A stretch of 64,000 bases of DNA from contig NZ_JACONT010000008.1 in assembly GCF_014358075.1 (NCBI RefSeq), positions 61,765-125,764 on the forward strand. Direction: 5' to 3'. The notes beneath the pieces are model-generated. The model ran no database searches and was not told where the DNA came from. It saw only the letters and a list, made by a program, of their open reading frames with translations. The position numbers and the translations under genes are program-made. Each line of letters opens with the position of its first letter. Positions within the stretch are counted from its first letter, which is position 1. This stretch comes from Sphingomonas albertensis (GTDB taxonomy: Bacteria > Pseudomonadota > Alphaproteobacteria > Sphingomonadales > Sphingomonadaceae). Shown piece by piece: positions 7,647 to 17,700 of the stretch.

Positions 7647-9886
7647 GCGATTATTTCAGGCACGCATTGTCCAGCACGACGAACACCACCCCCAGTTCCA
7701 CCCCGGCGAAGGCCGGGGCCCAGTTGGGGGACGGCCGTAACCGGGGATCGCGCTCCGTCACGTCAACCTTTCCAATTGGGCCCCGGCCTTCGCCGGGGTG
7801 GTTGAAATATCCGCTGCTTCTCGTGCTGTTGGCGACCCCCGCTTCCCTAACCGCGCAAGAAACCCCCGCAGACCTCGTCGACCCCTTCGTCGGTACGCTC
7901 GCCGATTTCGGCCAACTCTCCCCCGCCGCCGTGGCCCCGTTTGGCATGATGCAACTCGGCCCCGACACCAGCCCCGCCAACCACGCCGGCTACGATCACG
8001 CCGCAACCACATTGCTCGGCTTCTCGCACACCCGCGGCGTCGGAGTAGGCTGCGGCGGCGCAGGCGGCGACCTGATGATCTCGGTGCGCTATGCCGGCCA
8101 GTCCGGCCCGGCGCTGATCGACAAACCCAGCGAAACCGCGCGGCCCGGCGTGTACCGCGTCCGCTACGACGGCGGCATCCTCGCCGAGATGGCGGCGACC
8201 CGCGGTGCCGGCGTGTTGCGCTTCACCCTGCCCCGCGCCGGCGCGGTCGACCTGCGGATCGACCCAAGACACAGCTATTCGAAACGTTTGGCCGCCAGCT
8301 GGGCAAACCTCGCCAGCGACGACCTCCGCGCCGACCTCGTCGCAGGCACGGTCTGCGATCAGGGCGCCTATCATCTCCACAGCGCCAGCCAAATTCTCGT
8401 CAACGGACGGCCGATCCACCAAAGGCTGACCACCGACGCGAACGATCTGGCGACGCTCCACATCGCGGGCAAAGCGGGCGACGCAATCGAAATCCGCACC
8501 GGGCTATCGACCGTCGACGGACGCGGCGCGGCATCGGTTCGCGACACGGAAGTCGGCAACAAATCTCTCGCGGCCGTCGGAGGCGAAACGCGTAGCGCCT
8601 GGAACCGCGTCCTCGGCCGCGTGGTGCCGAGCGGCTCGCGAGACCAGCGTGCGCTGTTCTACACCTCGCTCTACCGCGTCATGGAAACCCCGGTCGCGAT
8701 CGACGATCCCGACGGCCGCCACCGCGACAATAGCGGCACTGTGCAGACCTCTCCCAAGGGCCAGACGCGCTACGCCAACTGGTCGCTATGGGACAATTAC
8801 CGCACCCAGATGCCCCTGCTCGCGCTGCTCCAGCCCGAGCGCAGCACCGATATCGCGCAGTCGCTGGTCGCGCTCTATGCGAACGGTAAAGCGCAATGGT
8901 CGACCCCCCACGAACCCTTCCTGACGGTCCGCACCGAGCATGCCGGGATCGCGCTGCTCGACATGCACCGCAAGGGTATCGCGTTCGACGCGGCCGCCGC
9001 GCTGGCGGGAATGGCGGCGGACAGCGACACGCTCAAGCGCGGCACGCCCGACGAGCAGATCGAGGCGGCGTATGACGACTGGGCGACCGCCGAACTCGCG
9101 CGCGATCTCGGCCGCGCCGACCTCGCACGGACCTTCACCGCGAAGGCGCAGAGCTACCGCTCAATGTGGCGATCGGTGTTCCAGACGCCGGGCGCGGATG
9201 GCGACGTGGTCAAGGCGCGCGGACTGTATCAGGGCACCTTGTGGCAATATCGCTGGGCGCCGATCTTCGACCTGCCTTGGATGACGCAAACGGTCGGGCG
9301 CGATCGACTGCTCGGCGAGCTGCATCATTTCTTCGATGCTCGCCTGTTCAACATGACCAACGAGCCCGACATCCAGGTACCGTGGATGTTCGCCGCGCTG
9401 GGCCAGCCGCAGCCGACCGCCGACCTCGTCCGGACGATCCTGACCAAGCCGATCGCGCACCCGTATACCAACAGCGGCAAGCTGCCGGTCCCGTTCGTCG
9501 GTCGCAGCTTCGCGCTGTCGCCGCAGGGCTTTGCCGATGGGATGGACGACGATGCCGGCGGGATGACCGCCTGGTACGTGTTCGCGACGCTCGGCCTGTA
9601 TCCGCTGGTACCCGGCGAACCGTGGTACGTCGTGACGACCCCGGCGTTCTCGCGCTCCGACATCGATCTCGGCAATGGTCACCGGCTGACGATCCGACGC
9701 TCGGGCCCCGAGGACGGCCGGATCACGCAGGCCAGCCTCAACGGACGGCCGCTTCCGAACTATCGCGTCCAGCACGCCGACCTGCTCCGCGGCGGCACGC
9801 TGACGATCACGACGGTAAGAATTGTCCCGCAACTGCAAGACGCCGCCGCTAAGACGCCAAAGGATGGAGCAAGCCGCCCCCGCTGA
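7643..9886 (+). CDS. GH92 alpha-mannosidase, exported; 5' end interrupted by a repeat pair
   Basis: A glycoside hydrolase of family 92, whose members are calcium-dependent exo-alpha-mannosidases. Conserved blocks are visible: DLVDPFVGT, APFGMMQLGPDT, LLGFSHTRGVG, NEPDIQVPWMF and DDDAGGMTAWYVFATLGLYP. ATG 7643 overlaps the previous stop as ATGA. However, residues 13-53 are encoded by an R2 repeat pair, and a perfect signal peptide (KYPLLLVLLATPASLTAQ) begins only at codon 54, which is TTG (7802). So the enzyme either starts at TTG 7802 (694 residues) or carries a 53-residue extension that would bury its export signal. The next gene overlaps its 3' end by 23 nt. Product likely acts in the periplasm on the glycan brought in by the TonB receptor. 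Confidence 0.85.
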   Translation: MSDYFRHALSSTTNTTPSSTPAKAGAQLGDGRNRGSRSVTSTFPIGPRPSPGWLKYPLLLVLLATPASLTAQETPADLVDPFVGTLADFGQLSPAAVAPFGMMQLGPDTSPANHAGYDHAATTLLGFSHTRGVGVGCGGAGGDLMISVRYAGQSGPALIDKPSETARPGVYRVRYDGGILAEMAATRGAGVLRFTLPRAGAVDLRIDPRHSYSKRLAASWANLASDDLRADLVAGTVCDQGAYHLHSASQILVNGRPIHQRLTTDANDLATLHIAGKAGDAIEIRTGLSTVDGRGAASVRDTEVGNKSLAAVGGETRSAWNRVLGRVVPSGSRDQRALFYTSLYRVMETPVAIDDPDGRHRDNSGTVQTSPKGQTRYANWSLWDNYRTQMPLLALLQPERSTDIAQSLVALYANGKAQWSTPHEPFLTVRTEHAGIALLDMHRKGIAFDAAAALAGMAADSDTLKRGTPDEQIEAAYDDWATAELARDLGRADLARTFTAKAQSYRSMWRSVFQTPGADGDVVKARGLYQGTLWQYRWAPIFDLPWMTQTVGRDRLLGELHHFFDARLFNMTNEPDIQVPWMFAALGQPQPTADLVRTILTKPIAHPYTNSGKLPVPFVGRSFALSPQGFADGMDDDAGGMTAWYVFATLGLYPLVPGEPWYVVTTPAFSRSDIDLGNGHRLTIRRSGPEDGRITQASLNGRPLPNYRVQHADLLRGGTLTITTVRIVPQLQDAAAKTPKDGASRPR
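7698..7802. repeat. inverted pair of R2 repeats inside the GH92 5' end
   Basis: Left arm CCACCCCGGCGAAGGCC with tail GGGGCCCAGTTGGGG (7698-7730); right arm the near-complement, AATTGGGCCCCGG and CCTTCGCCGGGGTGG (7774-7800). The pair is in frame and translated as PAKAGAQLG and PIGPRPSPGW. The same element lies between genes at 50866-50973 and 58647-58755. Confidence 0.85.
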
Positions 9887-11171
9887 AGTCGTCGATAGCC
9901 CGGTCCAGCGGGCGCGGATGACGGGCTATGCGAGCGGTAATTTCGGCAAGAACGTCCTCGCGTCGACGATGGATGTCTTCCTGCTGTTCGTCCTGACCGA
10001 ACGCTGGGGCGTGTCGCCAGCGGCGGCCGGGCTGGTGGTGATGATCGGGCTTGTGTGGGACGGCCTCTGCGATCCGCTGCTCGGCCGGCTGGTCGATCGG
10101 TCCGCGGACCGGCTCGGGCTGTACCGGCGGCTGCTGTTCGTCGGTGCGCCCCTCGTCGGGGTGTTCTTCACGCTGTTCTTCCTCGATCCTGGCTGGCGCG
10201 GACCGGCGATCCTCGGATGGGCGACCGTGATGGTACTGCTGTTCCGCACCGCCTATTCGGTGTGCGACGTCGCGCACAACGCGTTGATGATGCGGATGAC
10301 GCGGGCGCCGGGCGCCGCGACGACGCTGTCCGGCTTGCGGTATATGTTCAGCTGCCTCGGTGCGCTGACCGTCGCACATTTCGCGCGCGCATTCGTCGAT
10401 CCGGCGGTCGACGGCGGTGGTTATGGCCTTCTCGCCGTCACCGGCGGTGCGGCGCTCGCCTATGTCGCGACCCTGTGGCTGTCCGCTGCTTCCGCACCGC
10501 GATCGGTGGTCGTACCTGGCGCCTCGGCCCCGCGCGCGTCGCTCGCCTGGATCCTCGGCAACCGGCCGCTGCTGCTGTTGCTGGCGCTCGGCTTCGTCCA
10601 GGCGCTGACGCTGCCGTTCTTCGCACGCTCCTTCGCCTATATCGGCAAGGGGATATTTCACGATCCGGGCTGGATCGGCAAGGCACTGACCACGCTGGCG
10701 CTCTCGCAACTCGTCGCGCTGCCCGGCTGGATGAGCATCGCGCGGCGTATCAGGCAAGCGCACATGCTTGCGCTCGCGCTGATCACGACGGCGACCGGTC
10801 TGACACTGTTCGCGGCGGTGCCCGCAGCAATCGCGGGTATCGCGCTGTTCGGAATCGGCAATGCAGGTCTGCAGATGATGATTTGGGTGCTCCTTGCGAA
10901 CGCCATCGACCACGGCGAATGCCAAACCGGCGTCCGCTTCGAGGGACTGCCGGTGGCGCTGCTACTGCTCGTTCTAAAGCTCGGCGGCGGCCTCAGCGGC
11001 GCATTGCTCGGTCAGGGATTGTCCTGGATCGGATGGCCGGTCGCTACGCCACTCGCATTTGAGAACGGCGCGAACCTGCTGACAATGGCCTGGGCCGTGC
11101 CGCTGATCGGCGCGCTGGTCTGTCTCGTCATCTTTACGCGACAAGTTCGCAAGGCAACGTCCGCCATCTGA
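9864..11171 (+). CDS. GPH/MelB-like MFS sugar carrier
   Basis: A 435-residue membrane protein with about 12 transmembrane segments of the glycoside-pentoside-hexuronide (MelB-like) group. Seen: GLVWDGLCDPLLGRLVDRSADRLG in the first loop, with the WDGLCDP version of the family's WDAxxDP motif, and repeated long hydrophobic helices. ATG 9864 lies inside the last codons of the GH92 gene (23-nt overlap), so the two are co-translated. It should move mannose or a small mannoside across the inner membrane with H+ or Na+, completing the receptor-hydrolase-carrier chain. Substrate is inferred from context only. Confidence 0.82.
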   Translation: MEQAAPAEVVDSPVQRARMTGYASGNFGKNVLASTMDVFLLFVLTERWGVSPAAAGLVVMIGLVWDGLCDPLLGRLVDRSADRLGLYRRLLFVGAPLVGVFFTLFFLDPGWRGPAILGWATVMVLLFRTAYSVCDVAHNALMMRMTRAPGAATTLSGLRYMFSCLGALTVAHFARAFVDPAVDGGGYGLLAVTGGAALAYVATLWLSAASAPRSVVVPGASAPRASLAWILGNRPLLLLLALGFVQALTLPFFARSFAYIGKGIFHDPGWIGKALTTLALSQLVALPGWMSIARRIRQAHMLALALITTATGLTLFAAVPAAIAGIALFGIGNAGLQMMIWVLLANAIDHGECQTGVRFEGLPVALLLLVLKLGGGLSGALLGQGLSWIGWPVATPLAFENGANLLTMAWAVPLIGALVCLVIFTRQVRKATSAI

Positions 11172-11221
11172 AGCCCGCCGCCAATCGGCTGTGCCGACAA
11201 GGTGGCGTTCTCGGTGCAAGC

Positions 11222-11461
11222 TCATCCCACTTTCCTGATCGTTTCATCTAGCGTCGCGACGGTAATGCCGAGCTTGCGGACGATCATGTGGTTCTGCGCG
11301 ATCCGCGCGTCGGTCGAGAGCGTCAGCCACTGGTCGACACGAAGCCCGCCCTTCATCGCAAAGGATAGATGCAGCCGATCACCCGGTATGTCGCAACTCT
11401 GGATCGCATGCCCGGTCAGGTCGTTGCCGCTGCGATCGCCATCGCGGTCGCGCCATCCGGA
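11222..11461 (-). pseudogene. remnant of a gene resembling the C-terminus of DUF3833 proteins
   Basis: On the minus strand an open frame ending at TGA 11222 reads like a genuine protein tail: [20 protein letters not shown] followed by a segment with VDQWLTLSTDARIAQNHM and ending KLGITVATLDETIRKVG. The pattern of alternating hydrophobic residues and the LGITV...IRK ending resembles DUF3833 lipoproteins, from memory only. There is no start codon before it runs into the arsH 3' end, so only about 80 residues remain. It looks like a gene truncated when the ars operon came to lie beside it. Confidence 0.35.
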
Positions 11462-12156
11462 GCCCCGCCCGCTTCCTTCCGCTCCGAATACCGATCGACC
11501 AGCTGCGCACTATGCGACCGGAGCAGCACCGTGAAGCGCACCAGTTCCTCCATCACGTCGACGATCCGGTCGTAATAGCTCGACGGCTTCATCCGGCCGT
11601 CGTCGTCGAACTCCGTAAACGCCTTGGCCACGCTCGACTGGTTGGGGATCGTCACCATCCGCATCCACCGGCCGAGCACGCGCAAGGTATTGACGCTGTT
11701 GAACGACTGCGACCCTGCCGACACCTGCATCACCGCCAGCGTGCGCCCCTGCGTCGGTCGCATCCCGCCGATCGCGAGCGGCAGGTGATCGACCTGCAGC
11801 TTCATGATCCCGGTGATCTGGCCGTGCCGCTCGGGACTGCACCAGACATGCCCTTCGGACCACATCGACAGCGTGCGCAGTTCGTCGACCGCGGGATGAT
11901 CGTCGTTCGCGATCTGGTCCGGCAGCGGCAACGTCGAGGGATCGAAGATCCGCGTCTCGCAGCCGAAGAATTCCAGCAGCCGCGCGGCTTCCTCGACGCA
12001 CAGTCGCGAATAGGAGCGTTCGCGCAGGCTGCCGTACAGTAGCAGTATCCGTGGCGGCGGGTCGTTCGGCCCTAGTCCGAGCGCGGGGCGATCGTGCACG
12101 TAACGCCGATCGAGCGCGGGCAGATGGGTTGGGTCGGAAAGCGTACGAAGCGGCAT
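11416..12156 (-). CDS. arsH: ArsH, NADPH-dependent flavoprotein of arsenic resistance
   Basis: A 246-residue flavodoxin-fold protein. The FMN-binding loop [14 protein letters not shown] (about 37-50) and the family blocks [39 protein letters not shown] and [16 protein letters not shown] are plain. ArsH oxidises trivalent organoarsenicals and reduces quinones, iron or dyes in the cytoplasm. ATG 12156 starts at the conserved N-terminus and overlaps the ynfA stop (TGATG). It is the last gene of the arsR-C-B-ynfA-H operon. The frame is open upstream but reads as out-of-frame YnfA. Confidence 0.92.
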   Translation of the reverse strand: MPLRTLSDPTHLPALDRRYVHDRPALGLGPNDPPPRILLLYGSLRERSYSRLCVEEAARLLEFFGCETRIFDPSTLPLPDQIANDDHPAVDELRTLSMWSEGHVWCSPERHGQITGIMKLQVDHLPLAIGGMRPTQGRTLAVMQVSAGSQSFNSVNTLRVLGRWMRMVTIPNQSSVAKAFTEFDDDGRMKPSSYYDRIVDVMEELVRFTVLLRSHSAQLVDRYSERKEAGGAPDGATAMAIAAATT

Positions 12157-12475
12157 CAGGCGGTCCTCGGTGCGAGTAGAATGACGCAGGTGCCGACCAG
12201 GCAGAGCGCTGCACCGCCGACGTCCCAGCGATCCGGGCGGACGCCCTCGACCGCCCACAGCCACAGCAACGACGCGCAGATATAGACACCGCCATAGGCC
12301 GCATAGGCACGCCCGGCCGCGTCGCTGTCGACCCGCGTCAGCAGCCAGGCGAACAGCACGAGACACGCCATGCCGGGCGCGAGCCATAGCGGCGATCGGT
12401 CGAGCCGCAGCCATGCCCAGAACGCGAAGCACCCGCCGATCTCGGCCAGCGATGCGGCGAGATAGACGAGTGCGG

Positions 12476-12479
<4 letters not shown>
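12156..12479 (-). CDS. YnfA/UPF0060-family small membrane protein
   Basis: A 107-residue protein with four transmembrane helices typical of UPF0060: [20 protein letters not shown], then [35 protein letters not shown] and [21 protein letters not shown] 12479 overlaps the arsB stop as GTGA; its own stop overlaps the arsH start. The family is related to small multidrug transporters, and its function is uncertain. Being locked between arsB and arsH by overlapping codons means it is co-translated with the arsenic genes and may take part in efflux or protection. Confidence 0.85.
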
Positions 12480-13761
<1,282 letters not shown>

Positions 13762-13762
<1 letters not shown>

Positions 13763-14211
13763 CAGGCGGGCTGGCGACCCGCGTCGAGGACACGCTGGCC
13801 ATTTTCGCCGATGACTCGCTCGCCGTCTTCCTTGGCGAACGCCGCGCGCTGCGGCGCGGGCAGCAGGTCGAGCACCGCTTCGGACGGGCGGCACAGTTTC
13901 ACGCCCAGCGGCGTCACCACCAGCGGCCGGTTGATCAGGATCGGATGTGCGATCATCGCATCCAACACCGCGTCGTCGGACAGGGCCGTGTCGCCCAGGC
14001 CCAGTTCGGCAAACGGCGTCCCCTTCTCGCGTAGCAGATCGCGCGGCGTCATACCGGCGCGCGCGACGAGGTCGACGAGCAGCGCGCGCGACGGCGGCGT
14101 CTTCAGATATTCCACGACATGCGGCTCGATGCCCGCATTGCGGATCAGCCCGAGCACGTTGCGCGACGTGCCGCATTCGGGGTTGTGATAGATCACGATA
14201 TCGACGGCCAT
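13762..14211 (-). CDS. arsC: arsenate reductase, glutaredoxin-dependent type
   Basis: A 149-residue ArsC of the thioredoxin-fold, glutathione/glutaredoxin-dependent class. The active-site loop [12 protein letters not shown] places the catalytic cysteine at 13, and [18 protein letters not shown] supplies the conserved arginines. It reduces arsenate to arsenite in the cytoplasm. ATG 14211 begins exactly at the conserved N-terminus and follows the arsR gene by 11 nt; the frame is open further upstream but that stretch is arsR in another frame. The stop overlaps arsB. Confidence 0.93.
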
Positions 14212-14222
14212 GGCGGGTCCTT

Positions 14223-14555
14223 TCAACAGCACGGGGTGAGTTCGGCGAGCAGCGGCGCGCGCAGGTCGGCGTTGCCGGCGCAGCAATCCTTGACGAGGAA
14301 CAGCATCAGCGCACGCACGCCGTCGAGGTCCGCACGATAGACGATCGAGCGACTGTGACGCTCGGATCGCACCAGCCCGGCGCGTGCGAGCACCCCAAGA
14401 TGAGCCGACATCGTGTTCTGCGGCACGTTCAGCAGCCGCGCGATCTCGCCGGCAGCGATCCCGCCGGGCTCATGCCGCACCAGAAGCCGAAACGTATCGA
14501 GCCGCGTGGTCTGTGCGAGCGCGCCGAATGCTATGATTGCCGTATCACTATCCAT
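14223..14555 (-). CDS. arsR: ArsR-family arsenic-responsive repressor
   Basis: A 110-residue winged-helix regulator: the recognition region is [23 protein letters not shown] (about 38-60), followed by the wing [14 protein letters not shown]. Metalloid-binding cysteines are not in the classic helix-3 position; instead vicinal pairs sit at the C-terminus (KDCCAGN and the final TPCC), which would hold As(III) near the dimer interface. It is the first gene of the operon and should repress it until arsenite binds. Its start codon lies inside the proposed operator. Confidence 0.92.
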   Translation of the reverse strand: MDSDTAIIAFGALAQTTRLDTFRLLVRHEPGGIAAGEIARLLNVPQNTMSAHLGVLARAGLVRSERHSRSIVYRADLDGVRALMLFLVKDCCAGNADLRAPLLAELTPCC

Positions 14556-14578
14556 ATATCCAGCATAGTAGATATATG
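14553..14578. promoter_or_regulatory. ArsR operator overlapping the arsR start codon
   Basis: CATATAT (14553-14559) and ATATATG (14572-14578) form a perfect inverted repeat separated by 12 nt in an AT-rich island. The left arm contains the arsR ATG (14555 to 14553 on the minus strand), so a bound repressor would block both transcription and initiation. Binding is inferred from position and symmetry. Confidence 0.6.
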
Positions 14579-14677
14579 TGATTTAGAAAGAGCGGCGGTC
14601 GATCCTCGAGCGGCTTCGGCTGTCGCGCCAGCCTGGATGCGGCGGCCGCAGCGCCTAAGGGGCGTTGCGGTTGGGCG

Positions 14678-15370
14678 CTACTGCGGCATCCCCGGCCCCG
14701 CCGGCGTGGCGAACCAGATGACGTGCCGCGGTCCCTTGCCGTTGCTGCGGGCGCGGACGACCACTTCGTCGGTGCGGAACCCGGCCGATGCCAGGCGCCG
14801 GCTGAAAACCGGGTCGGGTGCGGCAGACCAGATCGACAGGATACCGTCGGGCGTGAGGGCCCGCTTCGCAGCCGCCAGACCGCGCGTCGAATAGAGCCGG
14901 TCATTGTCGGTACGGGTCAGGCCATCCGGACCATTATCGACATCCAGCAGGATGGCGTCATACGCCGAGGCGGTCTCGGCGATGACCGACGCGACGTCGC
15001 CCTGGACCAGCCTTACGCGCGGATCGTCGAGAGACCCGGCCATCAACGACGCCATCGGACCCCGTGCCCAGTCGATGATCTCGGGTACCAGTTCGACCAC
15101 CGTTATCCGTGCCATGTGGTCGAGAGCCGCCAGCGCGGCGCGGAGCGTGAAACCCATCCCGTACCCGCCGATCAGCAGATGCGGCCTTGGCCGGTCGTGC
15201 AATCGCGCGCACGTCATCTCGGCCAGTGCCTCTTCCGAACCGCTCATCCGAGTGCTCATCAGCTCGGCGCGATCGAGCAGGATCATGAAATCCGCCCCAC
15301 GCCGATAGAGCCGCAGCTCTTCGCCGCCGCCCGGCACGATCGCCGTCGCCATCAATTCTCGCGGGGTCAT
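14678..15370 (-). CDS. spermidine synthase-like methyltransferase-fold protein
   Basis: A 230-residue protein with the Rossmann core of the SpeE family: LLIGGYGMGFTLRAAL (the SAM/decarboxy-SAM glycine loop), ITVVELVPEIIDWARG, VRLVQGDVASVI and DAILLDVDNGPDGLTR, the aspartate motif that contacts the substrate. Bacterial members of this short type often lack true spermidine synthase activity, so the reaction is not assigned. ATG 15370 was chosen because the conserved N-terminus (TPRELMATAIVPGG) starts there; the frame extends upstream into a 10-bp tandem repeat. Monocistronic. Confidence 0.75.
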   Translation of the reverse strand: MTPRELMATAIVPGGGEELRLYRRGADFMILLDRAELMSTRMSGSEEALAEMTCARLHDRPRPHLLIGGYGMGFTLRAALAALDHMARITVVELVPEIIDWARGPMASLMAGSLDDPRVRLVQGDVASVIAETASAYDAILLDVDNGPDGLTRTDNDRLYSTRGLAAAKRALTPDGILSIWSAAPDPVFSRRLASAGFRTDEVVVRARSNGKGPRHVIWFATPAGPGMPQ

Positions 15371-15485
15371 ATCATTCTCGAGTCCGAGGATACCGAACGT
15401 GTGCATCACCGATGCCGATGGCTCGGCGCTGTGCCGCGTGTCGTTACCCGGCGCAGCACGGCGCGTACAGGAGGATATGGCGCAG

Positions 15486-15515
15486 GTCGGCCAATGTCGG
15501 CCAATGTCGGCCAAT
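15486..15515. repeat. 10-bp tandem repeat, three copies
   Basis: GTCGGCCAAT is repeated exactly three times (15486-15495, 15496-15505, 15506-15515), just before the histidine kinase stop and upstream of the spermidine synthase-like gene. Slippage-prone; function unknown. Confidence 0.85.
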
Positions 15516-15550
15516 ACCGGAACGCCGCCGCCGCAGATCACGCCCGGAGA

Positions 15551-16957
15551 TTACGCCCCGTGAGCAAATCGCAGGACGACCGTCGTCCCCCCGTCCGTAT
15601 CCGCCAGCGTGACATTTGCCTTGAGGCGGGCGGCGGCGGAGCGAACGATCGCCAGTCCCAGGCCGCTCCCCTCTGAGCTGCCGGGTGCACCGAGCCGGAC
15701 GAACCGGTCGAACACCATTTCGCGATGTTCGGGCGCGATGCCGGGGCCGTCGTCGGCGATCGTGACCGTCGTCGCCGCCTCGGTCGCCTCGAGCATGATC
15801 GAGACGGTGCCGCCGCGCCGATTGTAGCGGATGCCGTTGTCGACGAGGTTGGAGAGGATCTCGAAGATCAGCGTCCGGTGACCCGACACGACCGGGCCGG
15901 TGGTCCCCTCGCCTTCCAGCGTCAGGTCGATGCCCGCCTCGATCGCGTGATTGATCTGGCGGGTGATGACCGCGGCGGCGACTTCGCGCAGGTCGACTGC
16001 TTCGAGCGGGGCCGACACGCCAGCTTCCTCGGCACGCGCGAGGGCGAGCAATTGCGTCACGAGCCGTTCGAGCCGGACGACCGCGTCGGCGATCTCGTCC
16101 AAAGCCTCGCGCCGCTCCGCGTCCGAACCACGGCGAGCGAGCGCGACCTGGACCTTCAGCACCGACAAGGGCGTGCGCATCTGGTGCGAGGCGTCGGCGG
16201 TGAAGCGGCGGACGCCGACGGTGGCGGAGTCGAGCTGCGCCAGCAGGCGGTCGAACGCACCGGCGAGCGGGCGAAGTTCGCTGGGGAGCGGGCCGGTGTC
16301 GAGCGGGGAAAAATCGGGGCGTGCGCGTTCGTCGCGCGCTTCGACGGCACCGCGGAGGCGGGCCAGCGGGCGAAGACTCCAACCCAACGCCGGGCGCAGC
16401 AGCAGTGCGGCGGCGCCGACGAGGACGCATTCGCCGATCAGCAGCGCGAGCATGAGGCGGCGGGTGAGCGCGCCACGGTTGTCGAGCGTCTCGGCGATCT
16501 GGACGATCACGGGCTTGTCGATCCGTGGCAGCGAGCGGCGGACTTCGGCGATGCGGATCTTCTGATCGCGGTAGCGCGCGAAGCGGTAGCGCAGCACGTC
16601 GATCGCGAGCGTTGCGGGATCCGGCGCCGGCAGGTCCGCGTAACCGGTGAGCAGGTCGTTCCCCACGGCCACGCGGTAATAGACGTTGTCGCGCTCGGTG
16701 TTCTCCAGCATCCCGAAGGCGGCCGCGGGCAGGTCGAGCGTCACCTCGCCGCGCTCGACCTGCACCGTTTCCGCGATCGCGCCGAGCGCACCGCCGAGCA
16801 CGCGGTCGTTGGTGCGGCGGACGACGTCGGCGATCAGCGTAGCGCCGACCACGCCGATCAGGATCGCCGCCGCCAGCAACGGTCCGAGCACCGCAACCAG
16901 CAGCCGGGTGCGCAGCGCGGGCGTGCCCCGATCAGTGGTTACGATTTCAGCCGGCAT
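15551..16957 (-). CDS. TctE/QseC-like sensor histidine kinase
   Basis: A 468-residue membrane kinase. Order: TM1 (LLVAVLGPLLAAAILIGVVG), a periplasmic sensor of about 120 residues containing NVYYRVAVGNDLLTGYADLP (typical of TctE), TM2 (LMLALLIGECVLVGAAALLL), HAMP linker, HisKA with FTADASHQMRTPLSVLK (phospho-accepting His), then the ATP domain with NLVDNGIRYN, DDGPGIAP and GSGLGLAIVRS. ATG 16957 overlaps the end of the response regulator gene by 11 nt. By family and by the divergent porin/CitMHS genes it probably senses a tricarboxylate. Confidence 0.87.
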   Translation of the reverse strand: MPAEIVTTDRGTPALRTRLLVAVLGPLLAAAILIGVVGATLIADVVRRTNDRVLGGALGAIAETVQVERGEVTLDLPAAAFGMLENTERDNVYYRVAVGNDLLTGYADLPAPDPATLAIDVLRYRFARYRDQKIRIAEVRRSLPRIDKPVIVQIAETLDNRGALTRRLMLALLIGECVLVGAAALLLRPALGWSLRPLARLRGAVEARDERARPDFSPLDTGPLPSELRPLAGAFDRLLAQLDSATVGVRRFTADASHQMRTPLSVLKVQVALARRGSDAERREALDEIADAVVRLERLVTQLLALARAEEAGVSAPLEAVDLREVAAAVITRQINHAIEAGIDLTLEGEGTTGPVVSGHRTLIFEILSNLVDNGIRYNRRGGTVSIMLEATEAATTVTIADDGPGIAPEHREMVFDRFVRLGAPGSSEGSGLGLAIVRSAAARLKANVTLADTDGGTTVVLRFAHGA

Positions 16958-17612
16958 CGAGCATATAGCCGACGCCGCGGACGGTGCGGATGCCCGGGCC
17001 GTCCGGCGCGAGCTTGGTCCGCAGGCGAGTGACATGGACCTCGATCGCATTGTCGCCGACCGGCTCGTCGAACCCGAACACCTCGCCGATCAGCAACGCG
17101 CGCGGCACCACGCGGCCGGCGCGCGTCGCGAGCGCCTCCAGCACCGCGCGCTCGCGGCGGCGCAGGTCTAGTGCGCGGCCCGCGATGTCGGCGTCGCCGG
17201 TCGAGCGGTTGATCGTCAGCGTACCGACGCTGAGCACCGGCAGCGGATCGCCGCCTCGCCGCCGCCCGAGTGCGCGCACGCGGGCCTCCAGTTCCTCGGG
17301 CTCGAACGGTTTGCGCAGATAGTCGTCGGCGCCGAGATCGAGCCCGCGCACCCGGTCGTCGAGCGCATCGCGCGCGGTCAGCATCAATACGGGCACGCGC
17401 TCACCACGCCGCCTGAGCGTCTCCAGCACGGTGAAACCGTCGATGCCAGGCAGGCCGACGTCGAGGATCACCAGCGCATAGGGCTCGCCTGCGACCACCG
17501 ACAGCGCGTCCTCGCCGGTCGCAACGTGATCGACCGCATTGCCGCCCGCGCGCAGCAACGCGCCGATGCTGCGCGCCAGCGCGGCGTCGTCCTCGATCAC
17601 TAGGATGCGCAT
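16947..17612 (-). CDS. OmpR/TctD-like response regulator
   Basis: A 221-residue regulator: receiver domain starting MRILVIEDDAAL, with the phospho-acceptor aspartate in LVILDVGLPGIDG, the lysine in YLRKPFEPEEL, and a C-terminal winged helix ending VTRLRTKL...TVRGVGYML. ATG 17612 is the conserved start; the upstream in-frame codons are the divergent promoter. It pairs with the kinase whose start it overlaps and sits opposite the solute-binding protein gene, with an 11-bp direct repeat between them. Confidence 0.9.
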   Translation of the reverse strand: MRILVIEDDAALARSIGALLRAGGNAVDHVATGEDALSVVAGEPYALVILDVGLPGIDGFTVLETLRRRGERVPVLMLTARDALDDRVRGLDLGADDYLRKPFEPEELEARVRALGRRRGGDPLPVLSVGTLTINRSTGDADIAGRALDLRRRERAVLEALATRAGRVVPRALLIGEVFGFDEPVGDNAIEVHVTRLRTKLAPDGPGIRTVRGVGYMLDAG

Positions 17613-17619
17613 GGAAACC

Positions 17620-17641
17620 GGTGAAAGGTTGGTGACAGCTT
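17620..17641. promoter_or_regulatory. 11-bp direct repeat, OmpR-family (Pho-box-like) binding site
   Basis: GGTGAAAGGTT (17620-17630) is followed directly by GGTGACAGCTT (17631-17641), 9 of 11 matching. Read on the minus strand this gives CTGTCACCAAC then CTTTCACCGGT, close to the CTGTCAT-N4-CTGTCAT layout of a Pho box; such 11-bp spacing suits OmpR-family dimers. It lies between the divergent regulator (starts 17612) and solute-binding protein gene (17701), so it may govern both. Confidence 0.6.
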
Positions 17642-17700
17642 CAATTCGTACTCCACCCCTGCAGTCTATCCGAACACAGAGACGGAAGGCGAGGAGAGTG

